Shown: positions 24,523 to 34,204, counted from the first letter of the stretch. The stretch is 64,000 nt of DNA from CALDTK01 sp965213735 (GCA_965213735.1 CBDCAB010000005.1:372001-436000); one strand, 5' to 3'. Numbers and translations are program-made. The notes: a model not told the origin generated them from the letters alone.

Positions 24523-25920
24523 CTACTGGAATAACATGCGCACTAAATCCTCAACGCGCGCTACCTGCACCACCTCTAAGTCTACAGAGAGCGCATCGAG
24601 ACCTTTGTTGTACTTACTCACGAAGATGCGGTCGAAGCCATGCTTATCTGCTTCGAGGATGCGCTGATCGATCTTGCTGACTGCGCGCACCTCACCCGAC
24701 AGCCCGACTTCTCCGGCAAAAGCATCGCGTTTGGGAATGGCCACATCATCAAAACTCGAAATCAGGGCGCCGACAATGCTCAAATCGATGGCAGGATCTT
24801 CTACGCGAATGCCACCAGCAATATTGAGGAATACGTCGTTTTGTGCAAACGCAAAGCCGCAGCGCTTTTCGAGTACGGCCAACAGCATATTGAGCCGCCG
24901 TATGTCAAAGCCAGTCGCCGAACGTTGAGCGGTAGAGTACACAGAAGTACTCACCAAGGCTTGCACCTCGATGAGCAGTGGGCGCATCCCTTCGAGCGTA
25001 GCAGCCACTGCCGAGCCCGACAACTCATCATCGTGCTGAGCGAGCAGTAACTCGGAGGGATTGGTAATGGGATTCATACCATCGACACGCATCTCGTAAA
25101 TGCCTAATTCGTCGGTGCTACCAAAGCGATTTTTGAGCGTCCGCAGCACTCGGTACGCGTAGTTGCGATCGCCTTCGAATTGCAGCACTACATCGACAAT
25201 GTGCTCGAGCAACTTCGGTCCGGCAATAGAGCCTTCTTTGGTGATGTGACCGATGATGAACACTGGGATGCCGGAATCTTTGGCGATACGCTGAAAGACA
25301 TTTGCTGTCTCTCTGACCTGACTCACGCTACCGGGTGCAGAATCGATGAGTGGGCTTGCCATCGTTTGAATAGAATCGATGACGAGTACGGCAGGACCGA
25401 GGTCACGGACGTGTTTGGCGATGGCGGCTGTATCGGTTTCGGCGAGCATGTAGCACTGCTCATTTGCACCTGGCAATCTGTCGGCGCGCAGCTTGATCTG
25501 CTTTTCTGATTCTTCACCCGTGACGTAGAGAATGCGCCGGTTGAGCTGCATGACGGTCTGCAGCATTAGTGTAGACTTACCTGAACCTGGCTCACCTCCT
25601 AGCAGGACGAGGGCACCTGGCACGATACCACCTCCGAGGCAGCGGTTGAGTTCGGGATCGGGCAGCGCGATACGGCTTTCAGTATCGCTCGAAATCTCGT
25701 GTATGGGCGTAGGGACAGACGTGCGGCGTTTGCCTCTGCTAGAGCTTCGCGGTCCGGGAGGAGCATCGGCTATCTGTTGTGCACGCGTGCCTGTGCTTAT
25801 TACTTCCTCTACCAGGGTGTTCCATTCTTCACAGCCCGAGCATTTGCCCATCCACTTCGGCGAGGTGGTGCCGCAGGAGGAACAGGCAAAGATGGTTTTG
25901 ACTTTTGTTGCTGGTGACAT
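24523..25920 (-). CDS. radA: DNA repair protein RadA (Sms)
   Basis: 465 residues. RadA is a RecA-related hexameric motor that promotes branch migration in recombination and, in competent bacteria, during transformation. The N-terminal C4 zinc finger is CSSCGTTSPKWMGKCSGCEEW; Walker A is GGEPGSGKSTLML; the RadA-specific KNRFGSTDELG follows. The C-terminal Lon-protease-like domain (GGIRVEDPAIDLSIVGALIS, AGEVGLSGEVRAV) lacks a protease active site, as usual. It is complete. It lies downstream of a gene-free stretch at 25921-26409. Confidence 0.96.
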   Translation of the reverse strand: MSPATKVKTIFACSSCGTTSPKWMGKCSGCEEWNTLVEEVISTGTRAQQIADAPPGPRSSSRGKRRTSVPTPIHEISSDTESRIALPDPELNRCLGGGIVPGALVLLGGEPGSGKSTLMLQTVMQLNRRILYVTGEESEKQIKLRADRLPGANEQCYMLAETDTAAIAKHVRDLGPAVLVIDSIQTMASPLIDSAPGSVSQVRETANVFQRIAKDSGIPVFIIGHITKEGSIAGPKLLEHIVDVVLQFEGDRNYAYRVLRTLKNRFGSTDELGIYEMRVDGMNPITNPSELLLAQHDDELSGSAVAATLEGMRPLLIEVQALVSTSVYSTAQRSATGFDIRRLNMLLAVLEKRCGFAFAQNDVFLNIAGGIRVEDPAIDLSIVGALISSFDDVAIPKRDAFAGEVGLSGEVRAVSKIDQRILEADKHGFDRIFVSKYNKGLDALSVDLEVVQVARVEDLVRMLFQ

Positions 25921-26030
25921 AGGGGGGCGGCTTCGCCGGTTTTGGCTTCGTTGTTTTTTAAGCTTCGCTTGTTTTTTGGCTTCGCCGTTGTTTTGCTGTT
26001 CGGGGGGCTGGGGGCTAGGGGCTGGATGAA
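25921..26030. repeat. GGCTTCGCC / GTTTTTTGGC low-complexity repeat
   Basis: Immediately upstream of radA, short words such as GGCTTCGCCGG, TTTTGGCTTCG, GCTTCGCTTG and GGGGCTGGGGGCTAGG follow each other. They resemble the low-complexity tract at 22190-22555 in reverse and the GGGTGCT family. Non-coding. Confidence 0.6.
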
Positions 26031-26165
26031 GAGCTGATTTTCAAGAAAATACGGGGCTAGACCACCTTAAAGTTGTAGGTACACCAAAATTTTCGCACAT
26101 TGTTGCTCGAATCAACAGTGACTTTGGCCAAACTGGTGAAAGCACTGTTTTCATTTGGTTTTTTG

Positions 26166-26397
26166 GGGTTATACAGGGTGCTAAGTTTCGGCTGGCACCC
26201 TGTTTTGCATTATACCCGGATCGTGCATTAGAATTGCTACTACGAGCCCTCAGCCCTTTGACTACGCGCACTTGCTCAAAAATCTGTCCTCACCGTAGTA
26301 GTGACTATGTCTGCGGAAAATTTTTTCCGCGAGCACACGTATTCTTTGGGCTTGAGAACTCTCGCTACGCATCCCAATGCACGATCCGGGTTATACC
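26166..26397. other. Gene-free segment with three nested inverted repeats
   Basis: Inverted pairs are: CAGGGTGC / GCACCCTG (26174-26181 and 26195-26202), GCGGAAAA / TTTTCCGC around TT (26313-26330), and a long-range pair CCCGGATCGTGCATT (about 26216-26230) with AATGCACGATCCGGG (26376-26390), about 145 bp apart. No gene fits. The outer pair could be the ends of a small non-autonomous element or the closing stem of a structured RNA. The rest of 26031-26409 shows nothing else. Confidence 0.5.
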
Positions 26398-26409
26398 TAC
26401 TAGGCTGGC

Positions 26410-27207
26410 TCAGACGTCGATGCCCTGCACCGAGCCGCCATCGACGCGGTAGTTGCTGCCGACCACGAAGCTTGCGAGTTCTGAACAGAGAAATGCGATG
26501 ACGGCACCCACCTCATCGGGCTTACCACGGCGCTTGAGCACGAGGTGGGGGCGGTCGTCTTCGAGAAAGTTCTTGATCGCCTGCTCTACGGTGATGCCTT
26601 CTTCTTTGGCCGTTTTTTCCATCATGCCATCGGTCATGTCGGTGGCGATGAAGGCAGGCGCCACAGAGTTGACGAGCACTCCATCTTTAGCGTAGCGTTG
26701 TGCCATACCCTTTGCTAAAGTAAGCACTCCTGCCTTGGCAGCATTGTAGACTGCCTCATCATCGTAGGGTTGAGCGACGTTTTCAGAGGTGACAAATACG
26801 ACCCTGCCCCACCCGCGCTTGCGCATCACTGGCACGAAGAGGCGCGAGAGTCGCACGGCTGAGAGAAAATCAATCTCAAAAGCTTCGCGATAATCATCGT
26901 TGTCGACCTCCTCCAGCGGATCGCCTTTTGCGCCTGTGATGCCGGCGGTATGCACGAGGATATCGATGGCCACATTGACTTTGCCGTTGAGCTGCTGAAT
27001 ACCTTCATCTGTAGTGAGGTCGGCCACTATGGTGCTGACTCTGTCGCTGTTGCCGAGATTTTTCGCGGTTTGGGCGAGTTGCTCTTCATCGATGTCGGTG
27101 AGCACTACGCGGGTGCCTTCATTGAGTAGAAAGCGAGCGACAGAAGCGCCCATACCACCGGCAGCACCGGTTATGAGGGCTGTGCGAGAAGAAATTCCGA
27201 GGTCCAT
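26410..27207 (-). CDS. SDR family NAD(P)-dependent oxidoreductase
   Basis: 265 residues from the ATG complementary to 27205-27207 (MDLGISSRTALITG); the open frame continues upstream only through simple repeats. It is a classical short-chain dehydrogenase: cofactor loop TGAAGGMGASVARFL, acidic residue in VVLTDIDEE suggesting NAD preference, VHTAGITG in place of NNAG, catalytic Ser in VTSENVAQ, and YNAAKAGVL (YxxxK). It ends VVGSNYRVDGGSVQGIDV. Substrate unknown; a 3-oxoacyl-reductase-like or sugar/alcohol dehydrogenase role is possible. Confidence 0.9.
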   Translation of the reverse strand: MDLGISSRTALITGAAGGMGASVARFLLNEGTRVVLTDIDEEQLAQTAKNLGNSDRVSTIVADLTTDEGIQQLNGKVNVAIDILVHTAGITGAKGDPLEEVDNDDYREAFEIDFLSAVRLSRLFVPVMRKRGWGRVVFVTSENVAQPYDDEAVYNAAKAGVLTLAKGMAQRYAKDGVLVNSVAPAFIATDMTDGMMEKTAKEEGITVEQAIKNFLEDDRPHLVLKRRGKPDEVGAVIAFLCSELASFVVGSNYRVDGGSVQGIDV

Positions 27208-27304
27208 AGCAGAAGAGGGTATTGTCCTCCTGCTGGATGTCGGATTTGGGTGGGGCGTTCGGTGAGGGGAGTTTTTGGTTGGGCACCATACGCCCAGCAC
27301 CTGA

Positions 27305-27442
27305 CAACACCGCCGGAGGCAAAAGCGCCGCAGGCTCCTACCGCCGGAGGCAAACACCATCCTACCTGCAGCGCCGCAGGCAAAACCGCCGGAGGCATAA
27401 GCGCCGCAGGCCCAACCGCCGGAGGCAAATGCGCCGCTGGCC
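27305..27442. repeat. CGCCGGAGGC / CGCCGCAGGC interspersed repeat
   Basis: About nine copies of the decamer, alternating between the GGA and GCA versions and separated by 5-12 bp of A-rich spacer. It fills the gap between the SDR and acylphosphatase genes. The same words in the other orientation are at 3582-3652. Non-coding. Confidence 0.8.
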
Positions 27443-27443
27443 T

Positions 27444-27719
27444 TCACCTCCTTATCTCAAACACCCCCTCCCCTGGCACCAAAGCAATAACCTCGCTGCT
27501 GATGCGGGCAACTTCACTATCGGGCGGACCTTGTCGACACCATTCGAGGAGCTTGTCGACATCACTGGCTTCGCCTTGTGCTTCGAGCTCTACATCGCCA
27601 TTGGGGAGGTTGCGGACGTAGCCGGTTAGGTCGAGTTTCTTTGCTTCGTTTTGAGCGGAAGCGCGATAAAAAACGCCCTGCACCGTGCCGGAAATGGTGG
27701 CGTGAATACGTGTTTGCAT
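27444..27719 (-). CDS. acyP: Acylphosphatase
   Basis: 91 residues, the normal size. It hydrolyses acyl phosphates. Catalytic residues are Arg in GTVQGVFYRASAQ and Asn in GYVRNLPNGDVEL, both present. It follows the DUF1501 gene by five bases on the same strand and may be cotranscribed with it. Its last codons touch the CGCCGGAGGC repeat. Confidence 0.95.
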   Translation of the reverse strand: MQTRIHATISGTVQGVFYRASAQNEAKKLDLTGYVRNLPNGDVELEAQGEASDVDKLLEWCRQGPPDSEVARISSEVIALVPGEGVFEIRR

Positions 27720-27724
27720 CTCAA

Positions 27725-29386
27725 CTATTCTTCGTACCGGAATATGCGGCGATAAGTTTTGCCTCCTACCGCCATGTTCAACAGATAACTACCCGCCTGA
27801 AGGGCTATGTCATCACCAACAAGGCGGAAGATATGACTGCCCTCTGCTACATCGCCATCGATGAGCGTGCGGATGGGGCGACCTGTCAGCGTAAGTAGTT
27901 TTAGCGAAAGCGGACCCGTGCTCGCCGAACTGTATTTAATCAGGTAAACCCGTGGATGTAAGGGATCAGCCTCCCAGCCCAGCAGACCCTCCTCGCGCGT
28001 CCAGGCAGCAGTAGAAGTACCTGTTGGAAACATATTGCTGACCCGTGGGTGCGCCTGCCCGAGCGTGCGATCGACAACATCCGGATTGACGCACAGCCAA
28101 TCTTGCAGCACACTAGCGTAGAGGCTTCTAAAGTCGGTGCCGAAGTAAGGATCGCCGTACTGATCCACGTTGACGATGTCCATCGGATCGCCGTAGTAGC
28201 CTTGCCCTATATCGTCATTAAACACGAGCATTGGGGCGCTCGTGCCGTGGTCGGTGCCAGCACTGCCATTCTCGAAAATGGTCCGGCCAAACTCCGAAAA
28301 CGTCATGGCCAGCACCCGCTTGTTGTCGCCACTAGCGCGGAGATCGCTAAAAAAGCTCGAGATGCCATCGCCGATAGCCCGCAGCAAGCGCGGGTGATTG
28401 ACTGCCTGCTCAGCGTGCGTGTCAAAGCCACCGATGCTCACGAGGTAAATCTTGGTTTTGAGTCCCCCCTTGATGAGGCGACTCACAATAGCCAGTTGCT
28501 CCGACAGCTCATCACTAGCGTAGTTGGTGTGGTTGCGACCAGCTAAGTAGTGGTCGCGAATCGTGCCCGCATAGCGAAAGGCTGAATTCGCGATGGAGCG
28601 GACGTAGCGCAACTCATCACCACGTGGACTATCACTTGTACCAGCCGTCAAGTCATATAATTGACCTGTAGTGGCCACTTGATAAAATTCACTCGGCGAA
28701 CTGAGGGCCAGCGCGAGATTGCCCCCGTTGCCGCGAAAAATTAAGTCGGTTTGAATACCGATTTGTAAGGCTGGCGGAATGACAGGCGGAGCTTCGGCAT
28801 AGGCATCGTACTGGTACTCCAGCAGGCGCCCCAACCAGCCTGTGCGCTCGACGGTGTCGCTGTCGGAGGCCGAGCTCCAGATGTCTGACGAGCGGAAGTG
28901 CGAGTAGTTAGCATCCGGGTAGCCGACGTTGTGGACTACCCGCATATGGCCATCGTTCCAAAAGGAGTTGAGCCCGAGCAACTCATTGGGCATCGCAAAC
29001 TGCTGATCGAGGTTCCAACGATCGGCTGCCTGATAGGCAAGCGTGGGCCTGATGCGGAAGTACTCCGAGTTGGTGTAGGGGATGAGGGTATTGAGGCCGT
29101 CGTTGCCCCCTTTGAGCCGCACCAGCACCAGCACTCGGTCGCCGCAGTCAGCATCGTTGAGGGCGCGCATGAGAGGCCCATCCTGCATCGCGTACACCCG
29201 CTGGGCGGTGCCGAGTCCGAAGGCTGCACCGAGTGCGGTGAGGCCTGCTGTTTTAAGGAAGTTTCGGCGGCTGCTGTGGTGATGCTCGTGGTGGGCCTCT
29301 GCATCAGACAGGTCGATGCCTTTGCGCCTGAGATGCTCGGCCACTTGCTTGTGCATCGGAGCGTGATCGTGGTTATGCTTAGGCAT
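27725..29386 (-). CDS. DUF1501 domain-containing secreted protein (Tat signal, T9SS-like tail)
   Basis: 553 residues. The N-terminus carries a twin-arginine signal HSSRRNFLKTAGLTALGAAFG. The body matches the DUF1501/sulfatase-like family: VLVLVRLKGGNDGLNTLIPY, the region around WSSASDS, GGFDTHAEQ, and TFSEFGRTIFENGSAGTDHGTSAPM. The last ~65 residues (LKLLTLTGRPIRTLIDGDV...GSYLLNM) look like a T9SS type A sorting domain. DUF1501 genes are regularly paired with DUF1800, as here (12-bp gap). The function of the pair is unproven. Exact motif at 27898-27911. Confidence 0.9.
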   Translation of the reverse strand: MPKHNHDHAPMHKQVAEHLRRKGIDLSDAEAHHEHHHSSRRNFLKTAGLTALGAAFGLGTAQRVYAMQDGPLMRALNDADCGDRVLVLVRLKGGNDGLNTLIPYTNSEYFRIRPTLAYQAADRWNLDQQFAMPNELLGLNSFWNDGHMRVVHNVGYPDANYSHFRSSDIWSSASDSDTVERTGWLGRLLEYQYDAYAEAPPVIPPALQIGIQTDLIFRGNGGNLALALSSPSEFYQVATTGQLYDLTAGTSDSPRGDELRYVRSIANSAFRYAGTIRDHYLAGRNHTNYASDELSEQLAIVSRLIKGGLKTKIYLVSIGGFDTHAEQAVNHPRLLRAIGDGISSFFSDLRASGDNKRVLAMTFSEFGRTIFENGSAGTDHGTSAPMLVFNDDIGQGYYGDPMDIVNVDQYGDPYFGTDFRSLYASVLQDWLCVNPDVVDRTLGQAHPRVSNMFPTGTSTAAWTREEGLLGWEADPLHPRVYLIKYSSASTGPLSLKLLTLTGRPIRTLIDGDVAEGSHIFRLVGDDIALQAGSYLLNMAVGGKTYRRIFRYEE

Positions 29387-29398
29387 GCCGGTCGAGGT

Positions 29399-30838
29399 TT
29401 AGCAGAGCTGCCACTCGGGCTGCCGAATGAGGTAAAGAAGGAGGTTTACAATCTGATCGGGCACTTCATCGAAGTACATGTTCCAGGTGCCATCTTGGTA
29501 GTAATTGATAGGGATGTCGCCCCTGAAGTTGACGAGCGCTCCTTCGCGTTGCACGTCCGTTAGTTGCGTGTTGAGGCAATGCGCAATGAGTGCATCTACC
29601 ACCAGTTCGTATTCAGTTGTGGTATTACTGAGCTGTATGGCGAGGTCGCGCAGGTGGGTACGCAAGTGTTGTTGACCTGCAACGTGGTCGATGACAACGC
29701 GGGTCAACAACTCCCAGCGGGTAGCGAGGGTATTTTCATTGAGCCAATCGTGGTGCCCTGGCCAACCAGCCACATCTATCGGGTCGAACAGGTCTTGCCC
29801 GAGCAGCGCAGAAAAATAAATAGAGGCATTAAGGGCATCCTCACTCAGCAGAGGTCCTTCTAGGCCGAGCACGCGAAAGAGGTGAGCAAACAGTTCGAGT
29901 GGGCTCTTAATCTGTGCGCCTATTATTCGCTCGCTAAAAAAGTGTTCGCTAGCCACGAGTTCACCCACTACTGTTTCAATATTAAAGCCGCTAGCCTTAA
30001 ACATCGTCGCTAATTGGTCTACCACCTGCTCATCTGGTGTAGCGTAGCACAGCTGTTTGTACAGTTTGCCACAGATGTATTCAGCGGTTTGGTTTTGGCG
30101 TAAGCTGAAAATGAGGTCGTGCACTTCTGCATAGCCAAAGTTGCCTTGCTGACCGAAGATTGTTTTCTGGCCATTGTCGTGCAGACTTGGGTCGAAAAAC
30201 GCGCGATTTTCGCAGTTGTAGTTTGGGTCTGAGCGCCAGCCGGTGAGTGCTCGCGACACCTCCACCACGTCGGTTTGGGTGTAGCCGTTGTTTTCGCCCA
30301 TCGTGAAAAGTTCCATCAACTCACGGGCGTAATTCTCGTTTGGTTCGGCGGCGATATTGTCGCGTCCGTTGAGGTAATGGAGCATGGCGCTGGCGGTACC
30401 CATGGCTTCTACGAAGGGGCGAAAGTCTGCCAGGGCATGGCTGTTGAGGGTGCTGTAGTAGTCGTAGGCGAGGGCGTTGCAGAAGTAAATTTCGTACTGC
30501 GTCACGAAGTGGTTGTGCCAGAAGAGCGTCCATTTTGCCCGGCTGCTTCCTTCCACGATGCGCCGCAGCCAGGCTGCTTTGAGTTGGCGCATGTGGTCGC
30601 TTTTCACGTCGTCGTCGGGGTAGTCGTCGTCGGTATAGTTGGCCCAGAAAGGGGGTGCAGGCGGCGTTTCGTTTACAGCTTTCGCCAAAACCTGACTCAC
30701 CAGCGTTTGGGGGGCTAGGCTCAATCCTTGCGTCACCTCATCGGCTGTAGCGGCTACTCCCATGCGCTTGTAGAGGTGGCGCACTCGTTGAGCATTCCAG
30801 GGGGCGCTCGCGGAGGCTTGGTAGGGAGTTAAGGGCAT
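29399..30838 (-). CDS. DUF1800 domain-containing protein
   Basis: 479 residues from the ATG complementary to 30836-30838 (MPLTPYQASASAPWNAQRV). The frame is open far upstream, but that part is antisense to the divergent gene and is not coding. Family markers are HLYKRMGVAATADEV at the start, SRAKWTLFWHNHFVTQYEIY, HYLNGRDNIAAEPNENYARELMELFTMG and SRALTGW. There is no signal peptide in this copy. It is the first gene of a DUF1800-DUF1501-acyP run. Two motif copies lie inside: exact at 30678-30691 and a variant at 30092-30105. Confidence 0.9.
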   Translation of the reverse strand: MPLTPYQASASAPWNAQRVRHLYKRMGVAATADEVTQGLSLAPQTLVSQVLAKAVNETPPAPPFWANYTDDDYPDDDVKSDHMRQLKAAWLRRIVEGSSRAKWTLFWHNHFVTQYEIYFCNALAYDYYSTLNSHALADFRPFVEAMGTASAMLHYLNGRDNIAAEPNENYARELMELFTMGENNGYTQTDVVEVSRALTGWRSDPNYNCENRAFFDPSLHDNGQKTIFGQQGNFGYAEVHDLIFSLRQNQTAEYICGKLYKQLCYATPDEQVVDQLATMFKASGFNIETVVGELVASEHFFSERIIGAQIKSPLELFAHLFRVLGLEGPLLSEDALNASIYFSALLGQDLFDPIDVAGWPGHHDWLNENTLATRWELLTRVVIDHVAGQQHLRTHLRDLAIQLSNTTTEYELVVDALIAHCLNTQLTDVQREGALVNFRGDIPINYYQDGTWNMYFDEVPDQIVNLLLYLIRQPEWQLC

Positions 30839-30922
30839 AGCAAACGGTGCAATCGCTAAAAAGACAGCAGCCCTAAGGTAAAAGATTGTCAGGAAACAAG
30901 CTATGGTCCTTACATTTAGCGC

Positions 30923-33900
30923 ATGCTTAGCATTAGCAGCCGAATTACAAGCTCTGCGCTCGCCCTCGTCGCTCTTGTTGTTGGTATGGGCACAAACACC
31001 GCCCAAACCACCCTCGCCAGCGCAGACTTCAACGGCTGTAGCCTCGATGCCGGTTGGACGGTGACTATAGATGGCAATCAACAGGCTGTTTGGTATGTAG
31101 GCTACCCCACCAATCCATACTCCGACTCGCTGAGCATCGACGGCACGTGCATGGTTGTGGTAGATGACGACGCTACGGGTGACAATACACCTGCTTTTGT
31201 TTGGCACCTCAACTCCCCTATTTTCGATGGCCGACCTTACGAAACGGTGCTCCTGGAGGCTGATGTGCATTTTCGGCACGCCGGCGATGGTGCCAGCTTT
31301 AGCGTACAAGTGTGGGATGGCCAGCAGTGGCAAACCGTACGCCACTGGGTAGATAAGCACTTCACCGGCACCCGCTTTGAGGAGGCTGGTCGCATCGCTG
31401 TCGATCTGAGCTTTTACGCGCACGCGGCCATGCAAATTCGGTTTAGCTACGACGACAATGCAGCCTTTGCGTGGTGGGCAGGCGTCGACAACGTCGCGAT
31501 TACTGGTGCAGGCACGGGTACGGTGTTACTCGCCGAAACTTTCAACGACTGTACTATGCCTGCTGGCTGGTCGGTGCAACATCCGCAGGGGGTGGACGAC
31601 TGGCAGTTCGGCATCGCTCAGAATGCCAACCTCAGTGCCTCCGAGCAGTCGATCAACGGCAGCTGCATGGCCTTTTTCGATGATGATGCCCTTGGCGCAG
31701 ATGCCGATCCATCTATTGCCCTGCTTTACAGCCCCTGGCTCGATCTGGAAGGTTTTGCTGAAATAGAGCTCAATCTCGACTTCATTTTTAGGCGCGCTAT
31801 CATTGATGAGCACCTTACCATCTACCTCGACGATGGACAGGACTTTAAACTCGTGGAAGTGTACACGACCGATCAGGGAGGCTATGGCTTTGATGAGCAT
31901 ATCAATCGCAGTTTCGACCTGAGTGGCCTACGTAGTGCAAGTGCGCGATTGGCGTTTGAGTATGGCGACGGAGCTGGCTTTGGCTGGTATGCTGGCATCG
32001 ACAATGTCAAGGTGATTGGCCGCGGCACCATCAACGATCGCTGCGTGGATGCGCTACCGATCACGCTCGATGCACCGCCTCTGGGCTTCACCAACGAGTT
32101 TGCGCTCAGCGATGCGATTGGGATGTGTGCCCATGATCACGTGGGGAGTATGTGGTATAGCTATACAGCTTCACAGAGCGGCAGTACCGAAGTGGCGTTG
32201 GCAACTGATTTTAATGATCAGGTGGAGGTGTTGCGAGGAGCGTGTCACGACCTGCGTAAGGTGCGATGTGGGCGGCGCGACGAACATGGATTTTCAGGTG
32301 AATCAGTCCATTTTATTGCGCAGGCTGGAGAGAATTATTTTATCCGCGTGAGTGGTACGGAGGCTGCTTTTGGGGTGGAGCGCGGTCGAGGCTCATTGGC
32401 CTTGCGGCAAAACCAGCCAGCACCTCCCCCAGATGCACAAAGCTGTGCTGAAGCAATAGGCATCGATGTGGGGGAGTGGTCGGTTCTGCAAAACAATACG
32501 GGTGCCCTACAAAACAATATTGATACTGTGAAGCAGCTGCACCGCCACACACAGTACGCACGGTTTGATGTACCTGCTGGTGGGATGTTTGAGGTTTTGG
32601 CGAAAGCTGAATTTGCAGAACACTTTACCGTGTACGAAGGCAACTGCGGCAGCTTAACAAGCCTCGGCACGAGCACCAACGGACGGCTCATCCTCGGAAA
32701 TCTCAGCCCTAGCGAGATCTACACCATCGAAATGGCCGGGGCCTTTGCCACCTTAAAGGGAGCATGGCGGGTGCGGGTACAGCCCATTGCAGCCTCAGCA
32801 CCAGTAGCATGCGCAGACGCATCAGTGCTCGCTACAGAGAGCTGGACGGCCCTACCCGATCTGAGCTTAGGCAGCGGCGTGGGCGTCGGCTCGAGCTGCG
32901 GGCGCGCGGGGCAAGTGAGTACTTACTACACTATACGAACTGATGCTTTGGGCCTATTGTATCTACAAGGACGGGGCGACTACCCGCTGTTGGTGGCCGC
33001 CTACACCGACTGCACCTTAGCTACCGAAGCAGCTTGTGCAGCCTTGAGCGATGTTTGTGCCAGTGCCGCCGAACTAAGGCTCGCGCCCAACACCTCTTAC
33101 GTGTTGCAAGTGGCTGCTTCGCATGGAGCAATCACGCAGGGTGAAGCAGCAGTTTGGGTGAGCAACGCGCCTCCAGCCATTGCTCCACTCGCAGCATCGA
33201 GCACCATTATGTGCACCCAGCACGGGCTCGGCGAGCTCGAGCTCAGCAGTACGGGCGGAGAGCAACCTTACACGATTACAGGCAATGGAGCGGGTGATGT
33301 CCTGATGTCGCACGAAACGGCCATATCCTATATTACTGATGCCCGTGGCTGCGACTTGGAGTTGCGCACAAACTCTTCGTGCACGAGCATGAGTTGCGGC
33401 GTATCGTTGTCTGCACAAGTAGGTGATGTGCGGTGCAGTGGCGAGGCGAACGGCTTTATAGAGCTTACAACAGACGATCCGGCAGCCAGCTTAACCTGGG
33501 CTGATGGAACAACAGGCAGTTTGCGATCTGATTTAGCCCCCGGAACTTATGTGGTGACGGTGGCGCTACCGGATGGCTGTTCGGCGCAGCGGGCGTTTAT
33601 CGTGCGAGCACCTGCACCCATTACTGCTGATGCGCAAGTAGGCGAGACGAGTATTGAGCTTCGGCCGCGTGGCGGATCGGGTGCGTACAGCTATGCTTGG
33701 TCGGTAGGCAATACAGCCATAGCGACCACAGAAGACCTAAGCGAGCTTGCCGTTGGGGCGTATACGGTCGTGGTGACTGATGAATTTGGTTGCACCGCGA
33801 GTTTTGGGCCCTATCAAGTAGATGGTGAGAGTTCTACTGCAGAGCCTGCTGTTGCTGATCGCTTGCTGCTTGTTCCGAATCCTGCGCATGATGTGGTGCG

Positions 33901-34084
33901 GCTAGTGGGCAAGCTTGATGCGCTCGTGGAGTGGGATGTATACAATGGTGCAGGTCAGCATGTGGGTATTCTACGCTTAGGTGCTGGTGCTTCGGCTGAT
34001 GTGCGTTGGCTGGTAGCTGGGGTGTATCAGTTGCGCGGTGAGGTAGGGGGAAGAGCGGAGGTATTGAGGCTGGTGGTGGATTGA
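30923..34084 (+). CDS. Large T9SS-exported protein with paired jelly-roll and SprB-like repeats
   Basis: 1053 residues. A signal peptide (about 1-28, ending TNTAQT) is followed by two homologous ~170-residue modules (LASADFNGCSLDAGWTV..., LLAETFNDCTMPAGWSV...), each with GTCMVVVDDDA or GSCMAFFDDDALG and FSYDDNAAFAWWAGVDNV or FEYGDGAGFGWYAGIDNV; these look like MAM/concanavalin-type sandwiches. Then come domains with paired cysteines and SprB-like repeats (GDVRCSGEANGFIELTT, GSGAYSYAWSVGNT). The type A sorting domain starts LLLVPNPAHDVVRL and ends EVLRLVVD. It is a cell-surface or secreted adhesin- or enzyme-like protein; no catalytic signature is seen. Exact motif at 32594-32607. Confidence 0.85.
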   Translation: MLSISSRITSSALALVALVVGMGTNTAQTTLASADFNGCSLDAGWTVTIDGNQQAVWYVGYPTNPYSDSLSIDGTCMVVVDDDATGDNTPAFVWHLNSPIFDGRPYETVLLEADVHFRHAGDGASFSVQVWDGQQWQTVRHWVDKHFTGTRFEEAGRIAVDLSFYAHAAMQIRFSYDDNAAFAWWAGVDNVAITGAGTGTVLLAETFNDCTMPAGWSVQHPQGVDDWQFGIAQNANLSASEQSINGSCMAFFDDDALGADADPSIALLYSPWLDLEGFAEIELNLDFIFRRAIIDEHLTIYLDDGQDFKLVEVYTTDQGGYGFDEHINRSFDLSGLRSASARLAFEYGDGAGFGWYAGIDNVKVIGRGTINDRCVDALPITLDAPPLGFTNEFALSDAIGMCAHDHVGSMWYSYTASQSGSTEVALATDFNDQVEVLRGACHDLRKVRCGRRDEHGFSGESVHFIAQAGENYFIRVSGTEAAFGVERGRGSLALRQNQPAPPPDAQSCAEAIGIDVGEWSVLQNNTGALQNNIDTVKQLHRHTQYARFDVPAGGMFEVLAKAEFAEHFTVYEGNCGSLTSLGTSTNGRLILGNLSPSEIYTIEMAGAFATLKGAWRVRVQPIAASAPVACADASVLATESWTALPDLSLGSGVGVGSSCGRAGQVSTYYTIRTDALGLLYLQGRGDYPLLVAAYTDCTLATEAACAALSDVCASAAELRLAPNTSYVLQVAASHGAITQGEAAVWVSNAPPAIAPLAASSTIMCTQHGLGELELSSTGGEQPYTITGNGAGDVLMSHETAISYITDARGCDLELRTNSSCTSMSCGVSLSAQVGDVRCSGEANGFIELTTDDPAASLTWADGTTGSLRSDLAPGTYVVTVALPDGCSAQRAFIVRAPAPITADAQVGETSIELRPRGGSGAYSYAWSVGNTAIATTEDLSELAVGAYTVVVTDEFGCTASFGPYQVDGESSTAEPAVADRLLLVPNPAHDVVRLVGKLDALVEWDVYNGAGQHVGILRLGAGASADVRWLVAGVYQLRGEVGGRAEVLRLVVD

Positions 34085-34135
34085 GGGGTTTGTGGGGCTA
34101 GCGCCCAGCACTTGGTACCTAGTACCCATTACTCC

Positions 34136-34204
34136 CCCAGCCCGTCTGCCCACTACGTGGTCAAACAAACTGGCCGAACACATGGTGGACCTAACCGGCC
34201 CACT
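34136..34204. repeat. 69-bp dispersed repeat, copy 1, followed by a CACGGAG-array scrap
   Basis: Positions 34136-34204 match 47466-47534 with a single difference (CACTACGTGG against CACTGCGTGG). Directly after it, 34205-34285 resembles the reverse-oriented CACGGAG unit (GAGGCGCTGCGCTTTTGGCACGGAGG). The 303-bp gap between the T9SS gene and the HipA-like kinase therefore consists mostly of repeats. Confidence 0.8.

Noticed and set aside
27208..27447. 80-residue N-terminal extension of the SDR frame
   Set aside because: It translates the CGCCGGAGGC repeat as Ala/Ser/Gly-rich sequence; the Rossmann fold starts at 27207.
28049..29563. Plus-strand frames of 165 and 221 residues opposite DUF1501/DUF1800
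   Set aside because: Mirror frames of well-supported minus-strand genes; no signatures.
30839..31435. N-terminal extension of the DUF1800 frame by about 200 residues
   Set aside because: It is antisense to the signal peptide and first domain of the divergent T9SS gene and has no similarity; the family start is at 30838.
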